From NCBI GenBank assembly GCA_947172415.1, contig OX359198.1, forward strand, positions 1,581,401-1,645,400: 64,000 bases of DNA. The letters are read 5' to 3'. Below, one piece after another: positions 1 through 18,201 of the stretch. This DNA is from Chondrosia reniformis (lineage: Eukaryota > Porifera > Demospongiae > Chondrillida > Chondrillidae). The translations under genes were made by a program, and so were the position numbers. Within the stretch, counting starts at the first letter, position 1. Every line of letters begins with the position of its first letter. The notes under the pieces are model-generated. The model was not told where the DNA came from. It searched no databases and saw only the letters and a list, made by a program, of their open reading frames with translations.

Positions 1-391
1 TTGGTGCTTTGATGCTTTATGCAAACAAGGTGGAAAGGTAGTGCTGTAATTATGATAATCTTTGGAAATACTTGGAGTGATTGGGATGCTCAGAAGTTTT
101 AAGGATGATATCAGTTAGTGAAGGGTGGTTACATTAAAATAAATGTAACCACTCTGTGTGATGTAATGAGAAAAGGGCACCAAATATATTTTTTGCTATG
201 CACACGTACATCATGCCTGTTTAATCTGTACTGAAATAGGCAGGTGTAGTGTACTCGCAGTATGTCTATATCATTAACTTTATAAACATATAAACTGAAA
301 TTTTTGAAATGTGGTGTTCTAAATTTTTCATATTCGTATAGCAGCTGACAGTCCAAATGGTAAGCAAACGCTTCTATTTATTTATTTTTAG
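1..391. other. upstream or intronic sequence of the MDM1-like gene
   Basis: I see no supportable coding exon here. The segment ends in a pyrimidine-rich tract and an AG at 390-391 that would serve as the acceptor for the exon starting at 392. Earlier exons of the MDM1-like gene may lie left of the window. Confidence 0.5.
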
Positions 392-3300
392 ATGCCTGCT
401 GGCATTAGTAGTATTGCAAAGGCCAATCAGAAGACTGAATACCAGCTGCAGTATGATAAAAAGGACCCTCTTCTAGAACCATCTCCTCTCTTGGCTGCTG
501 ATCTACTCAAAAGAAGTGGAGAAGTGCCAGCTGCGGGCAAACCAAGCAGAAAGTGAGATTGCATGACAAGGCCTCATTCAGTTGATCATTCCACAAAAAT
601 TAAACAGTCACTTCTTAAGCTTATGCAATGGCCTGATAGGTGATAATTGAATGGTGAAGTTCAAAGAATTTTATTTAACATGGATTATCACAAAATAATT
701 CTAAGTATGTACATGCATATAATCTACCTTGTGTGGAATTGTTTCTACTTGCTGTTACATATGTATGTACCTGCTACAGAGGATATTCAATTTAATTCAA
801 TGGGAATGGTGAGCCTCTTAGCCATTGGCTGCTTTACAGTGGTCCAAGACACAATCCAAGAACTGCGTACCTAATATATCCTTTGCTGATATTGTTTTTT
901 AATGAACATTCTCTTGATCTTCTCTACCTGACCAAAAGACTGCTCCATGCATATACTGATGTGTATATATTGGCTATTAGTATTAACTTTCTCGTTCTCC
1001 TAATGCAGCATTACATTTCAAGATATTGTTAAAGAGCCAATTCTCCCTGTACCTCCAAGCAAGGCTAGACCCAAAACAGCTCCCTTGACCAAAGAGCATT
1101 CTGAGGAAAGAGGAGAGACTGGTGATAGTGGAGTTGGCGAGGAAATACATGATGAGCAGGATTGCCATGAAATACAAGAGTCATCTCCCATAACTAAAGA
1201 TGGATCAGTTTCTCTAAAAGGTTATATTTTAAGGAATATTATGTACCTTCATACGTACGCACCTACGTATTAATACATATTAAAGTATTTTATTTAGAAT
1301 TATACCTACGTACATACATAAATTTAATCTTTTGTTGTTAATCTTTCCTTAGATGGTAAAAAGACTAAAAAGAGCAGACATTCAAGAAGTCATCGTCATC
1401 ACCACCACTGTCGATGTAGTCATAGCCGTTGCCATCATTCTCATCATCGCCCAAAGAAGATTAGAGTCCCCATGAGCACAGAGTACAGGGACAAGTACAG
1501 GGAATGGCCCATAGTGTCTGCAAGGAAACCTGAGGTGAGGGCACAGAGTGCATGCTTTATGAGTGCATGCTTTTAAATACGTACATACGTACACATATGT
1601 ATGTGTATGTACTTGGTGGATTACATACATATCCATCATCTTGATCTCTCAAACTTATTTATTTGTACATACGTACTTAAGGTATGCTTACATCAATATG
1701 TACATATACATATGTATATACGTACGTATACGTATATATGTACGTATATTAGGAGGTTGCTAACTCAAAGGAGACTGGCTCTCCAGCAGGTAGCCCCGCA
1801 AAGCTTCACAGCCCCTCTGATATGAGACTTCAAAGACACTCACCAATCAAGACAGCATTACCCATTGCAAACAAGTACGTACGTACGGTGCTAGTCAGTG
1901 ATACGTAAATGGCTGACTTGTTATGTTTCTTCTTTTATTATCTTCTTCTCTACTGAGCAATTCTTTTACTCTTCTTCTTCTCTACTGGGCAATTCTTTTA
2001 CTTTTCTTCTTCTCCATTGGGCCGGACTGCTGTTTCTGGGAATTCCACCCTTAATCAGTGACCCTGGTAATCTTTGTCTTTTTCTTGACCTTCTGTAAAC
2101 GTATTTATCCGTATGTATGCATGTACATGTACTATACGTATATAGATACGTACGTAAGTGCATATGTTTGTGTAATAGCCTATTGAATAATCTCAATGGT
2201 TACTTCATGTCTGTAGCATACCTACCACTAGTGAATATCAGTCCAATTACCAGTCCCCAACTCACAAGCGCTACGTGAGAGGAGCATGGCTTGGGGCACC
2301 CAGACCAGAGCTATTGCTGAAGGTACATTTTAATATTATTACTATTTTTTTTTATTTTGTCTAATTATGTTTATACCAGTAGTGTTTGCCTTTGTGTGTG
2401 TACATACGTATCTAAATTTCATCAATTATCTTTATTGTTTACAGAAAGACGATGAAGAGGCAGTTACTCCAGACATAGATGAATCCTGGTATACTCAGGT
2501 TAGTTACATACAGTCGACTCCTGATATAACGAACACCAAAATCCCAGCATAATTGTTCATTATAAAAGAAGTTCTTTATAACCAAATGTACTTTATTTGT
2601 ATATAACTATACAAATAAACTACTCATCAATGCAGTATGAATACAGTAGAATGCTTAAAAAATTAAAATTACGTAAAATAATATATTAATGGTACTCAGG
2701 GTGGACTTTTCAACTGAAAATTCGTCACATACCCTTCTCCATCCTCCCTTTATCCACTTCGTCCAGTAACTTCGGTTTAAATACAGCCGTTTTTGGCTTC
2801 ACACATACGTAATCATAAGTTAACACGTTCGTTATAATAGAAGTTTGTTTAGGGTTGTTTGTTATAAACAGAAGGAATTGAATGGACAGGAAATTGTTTT
2901 TTGACAATCGTTCGTTATAACCCAAAATTTAAATGTACTACTAGTATCATATACATACGTATGTACGTGTCATACAAATATAGTACAGTTGAAACCTTCC
3001 TTATCCAATTAACTAAGGGACTTATGTATTTTATCTGGCTGTATTAGATAGGTGAATGGATTATTAGGGCTTATAATCAACATTCGTATGTACGTACGTA
3101 CGTACTATGAATAGTATTTGGACTTCCATGTATTAAAATGACCAGTTAAAACAAGCAGCCATCCCCTGGTAGATGACAGTTCATATTGATTCCACTGTAC
3201 ATTGTCATATATATGGTACGTATGTTCGTACATCACTTACGTACATACATATCCACACTTGTAGGTCAAGGAGCTGAGATTGAAGACTGACGAGTACAAG

Positions 3301-4961
3301 AAGAGATCACAAGGATCCTACTTCTCCAGGGATTATCTAGACTTATTGGAACAGAAGCAGCTTGAACTGTTAGAGGCAGCATCTGATAGTGTTTCATTGA
3401 GATCTTCTTGTGATGCCTGTAGCATTTGCTATGGCTCTGGGTCCAGTAGGTCGGACTCGTTACATGATGAGATGGTACAGGTCAGTGATGGATATACGTA
3501 CCTTACGTATGTACATATGTACGTACGTACATGTATGCTAGCAATGGTATATGCGTATGTACGTATATTGAGCATTAAATAGGTTCGGATGTTTAACCCT
3601 GTGGTCTTAACATTGCTTAACTCTGCAAACGTATGTATATATGTACATACATACGTACATGTATGCTAGCAATGGTACGTATATATGTATATTGAGCATT
3701 AAATAGGTTCGGATGTTTAACCCTGTGGTCTTAACATTGCTTAATTCTGCAAACGTATGTATATATGTACATACGTACGTACATGCATACAACAATTATT
3801 GCAATCCAGTGTGTGATGGAAATAATCACTGGAAGATGTTATGCCTTACTAACCAGTGACCAAAGTCTGAATTTGGTTTGGAGACCAAAGTCTGAATTTA
3901 GTTTGGGGACCAAAGTCTGAATTTGGTTTGGAGATCAAAGTTTTAATTTGGTCTGGAGACCAAAGTACTACGTATATGACAATTGTAATCTACATGTATT
4001 TATGTACAAATCCTCTTTTCTACAATTGTATACTTTTGTACGTATTGTATATACTTTGCAGGTTGAAGATTTGGAGGAGATAACTGGTGTGAAACAACAC
4101 AAAACCTTTAGCCTTGGTAAAGGTGTGAAACAACAGAATGCTAAAAATCAACAAGTACTGACATCTGCTACAAAGACTGTTCAAGTGCCTGAAGATGCAG
4201 TCAACATGGATGAAGGTGAAGGTGAGGTGGAGATGCCATCCTCTGAAGCTTCTGATATTTCTCGGGACACTAGCGAAAAGGTCCTAAAACTGAACAAGAG
4301 CAGGCCAGTTTTGAATGATCAACCCCGCCCCTCAACACCTGAATTAAAGGGGAAATCCCAATGGGGAACCAGACATCACCTCAATCTTACCACACCAGTA
4401 AATAATGGATTTTTCTCCCCCTCCAAAAGAGACCCAGTCCAGGTGAATAGAACAGAATCAATCAGCGGAAAGTATCGCAGAGACTTGAAAAGCAGGGCTC
4501 CTATATTTCCCTCCAAAGAGACTCATACAATTAATATACCGACACTTTCCTTTGATGAGGGCTTGCGAGATGAGCGATTCAGTAATAAGGAGAGAGTTGT
4601 GCATAAATTGCCAACTGATGGAAGAAGACCTGGAGGTCAAGCCACTAGGAGGAAGGGAGAAACTCTCAAAGAGCCGTATATGGAGGAGACTGAGGATGGC
4701 GTGATGTGTAATATTTGTGGAGCAGACCTTGACCAATCTAAGCTTGTTTCAAAGAATTGGCAGAGTGGCAGTGCCCTGCATAAGAAGAAGGCAGACACAG
4801 ATAGAAATGGTGGATCTCCTCTATTGAGAATGCCTGGACAAGACCAATCAAAACCTGCTGACTGGGATACTCTTAGTAGTATTTCTGCTTCCAGCTGTTC
4901 CGTAGCCTCTGAAATCTTGGAGAGAGCTAAGATAAGAAAAGAAAAGTTCTGGCAAGAATAA
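392..4961 (+). CDS. MDM1: MDM1-like centriolar microtubule-binding protein (5' end possibly outside window)
   Basis: Eight exons join in one frame: 392-552, 1009-1220, 1353-1534, 1753-1874, 2217-2322, 2445-2498, 3265-3480 and 4062-4961, giving about 650 residues. Recognition rests on three things. First, the repeated (S/T)EYxxxY/F motif of MDM1 occurs three times: TEYQLQY, TEYRDKY and SEYQSNY. Second, the conserved block VKELRLKTDEYKKRSQG is followed by YFSRDYLDLL. Third, there is an LTTP...SPSK segment and a C-terminal serine-rich helix ending in RAKIRKEKFW. In vertebrates MDM1 binds microtubules, sits in centrioles and ciliary bases and restrains centriole duplication; that role is transferred by homology. 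Exon 3 carries a His/Arg/Cys-rich stretch (about codons 130-150) not typical of the family. The ATG at 392 may be internal, since an AG precedes it and upstream exons could exist. Family identity is strong, the start is weak. Confidence 0.88.
3567..3790. repeat. tandem duplication in MDM1 intron, period 123 bp
   Basis: A block beginning ATTGAGCATTAAATAGG at 3567 recurs at 3690 with near identity, and each copy ends in an ACGT-rich simple repeat. It lies wholly inside the last MDM1 intron. Confidence 0.85.
3858..3968. repeat. 25-bp tandem repeat (about 4.4 copies)
   Basis: The unit GACCAAAGTCTGAATTTGG plus a short tail starts at 3858, 3883, 3908, 3933 and 3958, with single-base differences. 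It is intronic and ends about 90 bp upstream of the last MDM1 exon. Confidence 0.9.
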
Positions 4962-5510
4962 ATTTTACACATTTACAAGAAATTAGTTTTTCATACATTT
5001 GAGAGTTTTGTATTTTATGACTAGCAGTACTTTTACTTCATTGGTATATGTTTCAATATATGTACGTATAGCTAATGGCGCCATCTTATCATTACGTGTA
5101 ACATCAAACATGGGCTACCATTTATGAACAGTTGAATAATTCATATTTATGTCATTGTACATTGTATATAATAAATTACACACACAAATAAATATTATGC
5201 ATTTGTTGTATATGCATATATAGTCTACATAAGTTGAATATAAATCTAGCTACTATTATAGTAATTAGCTATAGCCTATTATGTTTTGTATTTCATTGAA
5301 CAATTAAAGTAACAGTTAATGTTTTTGTTTTAAGATTTTTGATCAAAATAAGGTCGTATTTCTTTTTACAGTACAATACATATAATATAGTGTCCATGAA
5401 TTGAATCAAAATTTAAAATTTGCCTGAAAACTTTTCAGTTTGTATTATGAGACCCACTTTTCCAGAAATGCCAGATCCTATGTGTATAGGGGACACCCCC
5501 ACCTTCTAAC
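4962..5510. other. intergenic, AT-rich
   Basis: The 3' flank of MDM1, with AATAAA motifs at the stop codon and near 5170-5190 that could be polyadenylation signals, followed by the presumed promoter of the FN3 receptor gene. I see no clear TATA box or coding exon. Confidence 0.5.
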
Positions 5511-8366
5511 ATGGCCACTTCCTGGATGCTGTTTTCAGCACTGGTTGTCTGTTTCGCAGTTTGTTCGGGACAATCTCGTAAGTATTATATACAGTCTCGA
5601 AAAGTAATCGTGTGTAGAATCTGCAATATTCTATCATAAAGTATCTACGAATCGGTAGTATTAGTAGCTTTACGGAATGATGATCCGCCCTCTTCTTTCT
5701 TGAAATACCTTACATACACCTAACTTCTTGTTACCTTAGAGATGTATAAGTTATTTATACTTAGTCTAGCTAAGAAACGATTTGTACATAATACTGTTAC
5801 TAATTAGGTTTATTAGCTACATACTGTAACTGTGTTATAGCCGTACGCGTATGTACTATACATTAATCGTAAATTTGCGGATGTCTTTTAATTTCAAGAA
5901 TATTTGGTTGTATTTCAGCCTCACCAGTCACAAACTTGCGCGCCATTAGCATTGAAGAGAGATCACTGCAGGTGGCCTGGACACTTCCTGGCGATACGCT
6001 CGATGCTGTTCTCTTGGAGTTCAACGCCACCTCACCCTTCATAACAAGACCTGTTAGACTGTCACTCTCCGGCAACACTGAAGAATACACCTTAGTGAAC
6101 CTACAAGAGGGAGTAACCTACCAAATTACTGTATATGTGGAAGATGGAGGTCTAGTATCTAACCCAGTGTCAGGACAATATACGACAGTCGAAATCGGTT
6201 AGATAGACTATAACATTCCTTATATGTATCGTCACAATGATATCACAATATCATTAGCTAGTTTGCGTGCCTTGATCTACATGAACTTTTTCTTAGCGTT
6301 AGTGGCTATATATGACCTCTTTCTTATTTTAGCTAAGATCACTGAATTTTGCTCAAATGTATTAATTATGTTATTGGATTTTAGTTCCTTAGATTGTAAC
6401 TGAAAGGTATGGTCTTGGTAATATATTACGTTGAGTCATGGCTGCCTTAATTTAGTATATAGTATTAAATTTGTATATATATGCTATATAGATCCTGGTG
6501 CACCTAGAGGACTGAGGGTAATAGATACTACAGATACATCTATTACAATTGGGTTCAAGACACCAGCCATAATGCAGTGGAATGTAGAAGCATTAAGCAA
6601 TTTCCGAGTCTGTTGGACAGAATATGATGAGTCCAATCATGATGATCCTTGTGATGCTTTTAGTTCAGTTTCAGTTAATAACGCTAATGATGAAGATTTT
6701 GAATACACTTACACCGCAAGAGGACTTGCTCCGGGTGCTAGATACTTCTTTAGTGTGGGAGTAATTTCTAATCGGGGCCGTTCATCCTTGGCAACTTCGG
6801 AGCTATTGGTGTCAACAGTAGGTAAGCAAATTGGAGGTCTATATGTCATTCATAGGCTGTTCAGATTATGAGTATATACTGCAGGCCTGGACTAATATAT
6901 TCATATATAATATACATTATATAGGAGTTACTGGATTGATTCAGTTTAGACTAGGTAAAATCAACAATTGTTATGATTGGATAGTGAGTTATATTAAACA
7001 AAAATGGCTACTCCACCTTTTGGAGAGATTGTGTTTATTTTTGTTTAGTCTGAAAATCCTAATTCACTGAATGATGTTACAGAGATGGTTTATTTGGGAA
7101 TTCGTTCAAACTGTGCTTGTAATTTTGTGAGAAATGGTGGAGCTATAAGATATGCAAGATTTAGTTGTCGTTTAGCTACTGATGGTTTAGTGTACAGGGC
7201 TGCAATTACAGTACCAAAAGGTAGTGATTTTAACACAGTTATTGCAGCTTTGGATCAGTGGAAGAGCAACACTTACAGCTTGGAAATTAGTGGTCAAGAA
7301 GTGGACCTCATTCAGAGCTGTCCTACTGTTCTTGCCTCCTTTCAAGATAAAGACTGCGTAATTGATCATTCGGGTGCAGTTGCTGGTGGGGTTGTTGGTA
7401 GTCTGATTTTGTTGGTCGTCATTGCAGTAGCTGTTATATTTCTAGTGGGTATCCTTTGGTATAAAGGATATTGCCCTAAACGTGGACAGAAGAAAACACG
7501 ACAGTAAGTTTTCAAGTATTAGTAAGTTCATATTACCTACTCAGGATCTATATATATATTTTTTAAGTGCATAATATTGTGTGCAAACTCCACAGTAAGG
7601 CTACTTGCACACCCCGTACTGCACTGTACAAGAAATGAAAAATTTTAAAAAGAAAAAAAAATCAAAAATTCTGTTCCATCATTATACACAATAATGCCTA
7701 TACACATGTCATGTCATTTTCATAGCTGGAATCTCTTATCCCGTATCTTCTCCGCTATTTTTCTCACCCTTGGCTGTCCATCCAAAATTGTCGCTGTATG
7801 CCTGTTCCTTTTCACTCTTGTCTTGTAGTTCCCCATCCACATATATAGCCATTCAGTTCATCAGAACTACATATATGTGTGTCTGACTCATTGTTTTATA
7901 TACTTTACAGACATGTGATTGTAATTCTTACAAGTCTTAAACATAATATATAAATAGTATAAAAAGCTGTTCGGGAGCTAAAAAGCTAAAATCTACATGT
8001 ATTTGTTTTTGGTTTCAACAACATGTAATACATTGAATATAGGGCACCATGTTTTGTGCTATCTCTACTTAGAGTACTATTGTACTATATACGTATCTCC
8101 GCCTGCTTAAGGCTACTGCATGTACAAAACTGAGTTCATCTATTGATTCTTAAATCTTGTTGTGTTTGTATATGACATTGTGCAGATATGATATTCCTAG
8201 GCATGCCCCAGAAGTGGGTCAGGGTTTCCACAATCCAGTTACTGCGTCCTATGAAGTCCCAATAGCAGAAGCGCAAGATGACGAAAACACAGGTCACAAT
8301 CGCTATGAAGTTGATGATAGCTTTGAGAGTAGTGCAGCAGCCAGTAAAGAGCCCCATGTCCAGTAA
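5511..8366 (+). CDS. FN3 single-pass transmembrane receptor-like protein, copy A
   Basis: Five exons join in frame: 5511-5577, 5919-6197, 6492-6821, 7083-7503 and 8186-8366, giving about 425 residues. Exon 1 encodes a signal peptide (MATSWMLFSALVVCFAVCSG). Exons 2 and 3 each encode one fibronectin type III domain with the usual Trp and Tyr core positions, flanked by phase-1 introns. Exon 4 encodes an unassigned extracellular domain with several cysteines, then a membrane segment (about GVVGSLILLVVIAVAVIFLV) and a basic stop-transfer. Exon 5 is a short tail with three tyrosine motifs, YDIP, YEVP and YEVD, resembling SH2-ligand sites. An alternative junction (donor after 6817, acceptor before 7049) is also in frame and adds about ten residues. 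No enzymatic domain is present. It is the upstream neighbour of a kinase gene on the same strand, and both are duplicated together. Ligand and function are unknown. Confidence 0.85.
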
Positions 8367-9056
8367 CTTGCAAATATTTACACTTACAGTTTGGAAATTA
8401 GTATGTATATTATGCCCACAAATTAATTGTACAACATTGATTTTGCCAACATAATTAAATATTTAAGATTCTCAAAGCTAAAATTCTTAGTACATATGCT
8501 GCATGCCTACATATTAGTATTATTAGTATAAGTGTTATACATCATTAAGGTCCCCATACACATTGCATTGGTTCATGCAAGGGGTATATACCTTCCTACA
8601 CATCCTTTCCTTACAACATGCATCATCATATCAATTTAAACAGGAAGTGCCCCTTTAGCAAACCACTGGTCTACCAGGGGATCCTGTATAGAGATATACA
8701 GTTTACACTCCATTTTCACATATCAGACAACACAAAGATGAGCCTACAAGTTTCTGATTATCAAATAGTATGACATGTACAGTAAATGGACCTCTGGTCT
8801 ATTGCGTCATGTACAGTAAATTAAAATGCATGGAATGTACATGTACAATTCCTAGCTATGTACCCGTATCTGTGCACTCCGACTTGACATATGATTAAGG
8901 GCTCAAAGTTGGAACACCCTGTGCAGCAAGACTGTATCAGAAAGATTGAGAATAATTCATGTGTCCCTGAAAGACCAGCCTCTGGCGCTGAAGAGACATT
9001 CTATGGAAAAGGGGGCGTGACGTCTTGTGTCTATATAGGATAGTATAGTTTGAAGA
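8367..9056. promoter_or_regulatory. intergenic with probable kinase promoter
   Basis: No coding exon is seen. A TATA-like CTATATAGGATAG lies about 25 bp before the kinase ATG at 9057, and the same sequence is conserved in unit B before 23696. The stretch is almost identical in unit B apart from two MITE insertions there. Confidence 0.45.
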
Positions 9057-15070
<6,014 letters not shown>

Positions 15071-15262
15071 CAAGTACTAGTGGTCATAACCAACCAAATG
15101 GGTTCAATTCCCTGCATTTGCTTGTTTCCTGTTTACTTCATGGCCATAATGTGTGTGAATAATTACTTGTGGTTTGGTTATCACTTCAACTATCCATTGA
15201 TGTGTCATATTTTAGACCAAGGAAACCTTTATACATAAAAATTTTTGTGGCATTTTGTGTGA

Positions 15263-15377
15263 TTGTGGTATCTATAGCAACCAGTTGATGTTACTAGAAG
15301 TGAAAAATGAAGACGGAACGTGGCCAAGACCAACATATACACAAGGGACAAGAGTGATCACGAACAAAGATTTGTAG
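15263..15377 (+). pseudogene. extra copy of the UBL terminal exon
   Basis: This segment encodes CGIYSNQLMLLEVKNEDGTW and ends ...TRVITNKDL-stop. It closely matches kinase A exon 6 (13776-13885) and even more closely the terminal exon of the unit C fragment (36536-36669). Its normal acceptor is missing because homology starts inside the exon. It may be a remnant terminal exon separated from exon 6 by the retroelement-bearing insertion. An AG within it could still act as an acceptor. Confidence 0.7.
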
Positions 15378-17138
15378 ACATGTATGTATGTTTGTATGTA
15401 GATAATTCATCATCTTAAAGCTGATCATGAACCTGGGTTATATGGACTGTAGAACCTTGGAAACATGGGTTGCAGCCAATATAGTGCATGTGTGTCTTAT
15501 GTGTGAGATTAAATATGTTTTCGTCTATAGTAAGAAATCCAGTGCGTCGTATATAAATCGAGTCGATCAGAATAATCGATATATTTTCTTATCGCAGTAT
15601 CGTTGTTGATGATTCGTGCTGGTGCACGTTTAGTTGTTCAATTAGTCCCTTCTGTGACGAGAAGTGTTAGACGTCCAATTCTCAAGACCAGTTTAGCCTA
15701 TTTATCGAGCAGAAGAGGTATCAGTATGGCTTTCTCCACCGAAGAACGCGGTTCTCCTAATTCATTGGAATATCGTGTCTTTTTCAGTAAGTGAGGAATG
15801 AGGAAGACATTTTGTTGTAGGAACATGTGGACGTGAGCTACTAGCACAAGACAGTTGGGATCCTTAAGCCACAGCTCAAGTAGATTAGCTTGTGGATGTT
15901 GCATGTTTAAAGCGCCTTAATACTGCCGATCAAAATGCATTATATAATTAATCAGATGCAAAATTCACAATTTTGAAATATATATATTATAGAATCGGCG
16001 AGATTTCACTACTACTGCTTGTTCCACTGTAAAATAGATATGCATGTTGTATTTTAAGCTAAAACGTTTGTGTTCCTTTTTACCTCTAGAGCGTCCGGAC
16101 AACACTCCTATCTCTCCATTTCACGACATTCCCCTCTATGCTAACAATGAGGTAGTACATGAGCGTGTATGCCTAAATAGATTAGAAAGCCATAAAGTTT
16201 AGTGTCTACACATATATATACATTTGTCTTAATTTGCTAGAACTCTGTATCAGAGATGTGGAATCATAGTCTTAATCTCATTCAGGTCTCTTATATATTT
16301 TCTATCTGTACAAATTCTAGTTATATATTTTTCCCCAACTTGAAACTTGAAATAGAGTAGCAATCACTATATATATAGTTTCAAATTTCTTTACATAATG
16401 GGACCAATTTCTGTGTATATGTAATACCCTTGGATTAAGCGCAAGAGCCAAGGACTTTATCAGGTATCAGGAAGATAAAAGACTCCCAGGGTCACTGGAG
16501 GGGGAATTCCCTGAAACAGCTGCATGGCCCAGGAAGGGCAAAGGGTTGCTATGAAACTGTATCCTCATCCAAAGCTCATGGGGTTTTCCTAACTAGTAAG
16601 TTTAGGAAAGTATTTGGTGTTTTCTTAACCTGTGTTGATAGGAAAATGGTGTTGTAGATTATTCAAGTAACTGTATTTTCAAGTTTCAATATTGAATATT
16701 GTACAATAGAATATGACCAAACACTTTGTATTATACATTTGATGCCGGAGATGCTCATTACTACGTATGTAAAAATGTCAAAATGTTAGACTGAACGATT
16801 TTTGAGCAATAACATAGCAGAAATTTATGAACAATAACAATAATAGTATACAGGAAATTTGACCACAAAGTCTTTATCAGCTGTAAAACTGATTTATATT
16901 AAAATCATAAATAGGCTACCTCCTGTAGAGGAGATGCCATAAATTGATAATTTATTCATATATTATGATTCTACCTGTACATTTAGAAGACTGTGGTCAA
17001 CATGGTAGTAGAAGTACCAAGATGGACAAATGCCAAAATGGAGGTTTGTGATAACTATTTAGCAGTACACTATAACTGATTCATGCAATAATATATGTGA
17101 AGTGATAGGGCTTATTTGTCGCGATCATGATGATATTG

Positions 17139-17163
17139 CTGATGAAGACCTACGGGTTGAAAC
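17139..17163 (+). other. hammerhead-core-like hairpin motif in dispersed repeat
   Basis: CTGATGA, then a hairpin with arms GACC/GGTT and a TACG loop, then GAAACG. The same motif occurs at 30929 and 38464 in the homologous introns, with loop changes to TGCG. Minus-strand relatives occur nearby (about 16858-16880, 34573-34596, 42330-42355). The order CUGAUGA-stem II-GAAA is that of a hammerhead ribozyme core, but stems I and III are not convincing by eye. Confidence 0.35.
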
Positions 17164-17689
17164 GTTCTATTCCAAAGATTTAATGTTGCTGTTGCTCAAT
17201 AAACTTCATATAACAATATTATATGTATATCTTACGTATACCATAATATGTATATAAGGACTTTACTACAAACAATTCCACTTATAATTTATTTGACTTG
17301 AACGATTGCCATGTTGTGTAATGAGAGGAGGTATTGAGTTTATTGAGCAGAAAAAACATTCTGAAACTGTGTGAACTGTTCCTGACTACTATCTTTATAC
17401 TTGTGTTCTTATATGACAGTTTCTGAAGTTTCTACTTCCTATTAAATGAGCAAAATAATTAACAAGTTTTAGAGTGAAAATGTACACTTTTCGTCTTCAA
17501 TATCTCCATTTTAATCTCCTATACAGTATACCTATGTATGTACGTCTGTATGTATGTGTATTGTGTAGATCAGTGTCAATGAGTCACTCAACCTGATCAA
17601 GCAGGACGTGAAGAAGGGAAAGTTACGCTTTGTCAACAACTGTTTCCCATACCGTGGTTACCTGTGGAACTACGGCGCACTGCCTCGAG

Positions 17690-18201
17690 TAAGGGTCTAC
17701 CTCTTATTTGAGAAGGGTCTACCTCTTATTTGAGAAGGGTCTGCCTCTTATTTGAGAAGGGTCTGCCTCTTATTTGAGAAGGGTCTGCCTCTTATTTGAG
17801 AAGGGTCTGCCTCTTATTTGAGAAGGGTCTGCCTCTTATTTGAGAAGGGTCTGCCTCTTATTTGAGAAGGGTCTACCTCTTATTTGAGAAGGGTCTACCT
17901 CTTATTTGAGAAGGGTCTGCCTCTTATTTGAGAAGTGTCTGCCTCTTATTTGAGAAGTGTCTGCCTCTTATTTGAGAAGGGTCTAACTCTTATTTGAGAA
18001 GGGTCTGCCTCTTATTTGAGAAGGGTCTGCCTCTTATTTGAGAAGGGTCTGCCTCTTATTTGAGAGGTGTCTGCCTCTTATTTGAAAAGGGTCTGCCTCT
18101 TATTTGAGAAGGGTCTACCTCTTATTTGAGAAGGGTCTGCCTCTTATTTGAGAAGTGTCTGCCTCTTATTTGAGAAGTGTCTGCCTCTTATTTGAGAAGG
18201 G
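17690..18201. repeat. 22-bp minisatellite, about 23 copies
   Basis: The unit GGGTCTGCCTC...TTATTTGAGAA (22 bp) begins only a few bases after the 5' splice site of pyrophosphatase A exon 4. Point variants (ACC, AAC, GTGTC) are interspersed. Orthologous arrays occur in units B (two arrays) and C, with fewer copies. Confidence 0.95.

Noticed and set aside
17690..18201. Regular 22-bp repeats that might suggest a CRISPR array
   Set aside because: There are no spacers; units are contiguous and lie in a eukaryotic intron, so this is a minisatellite.
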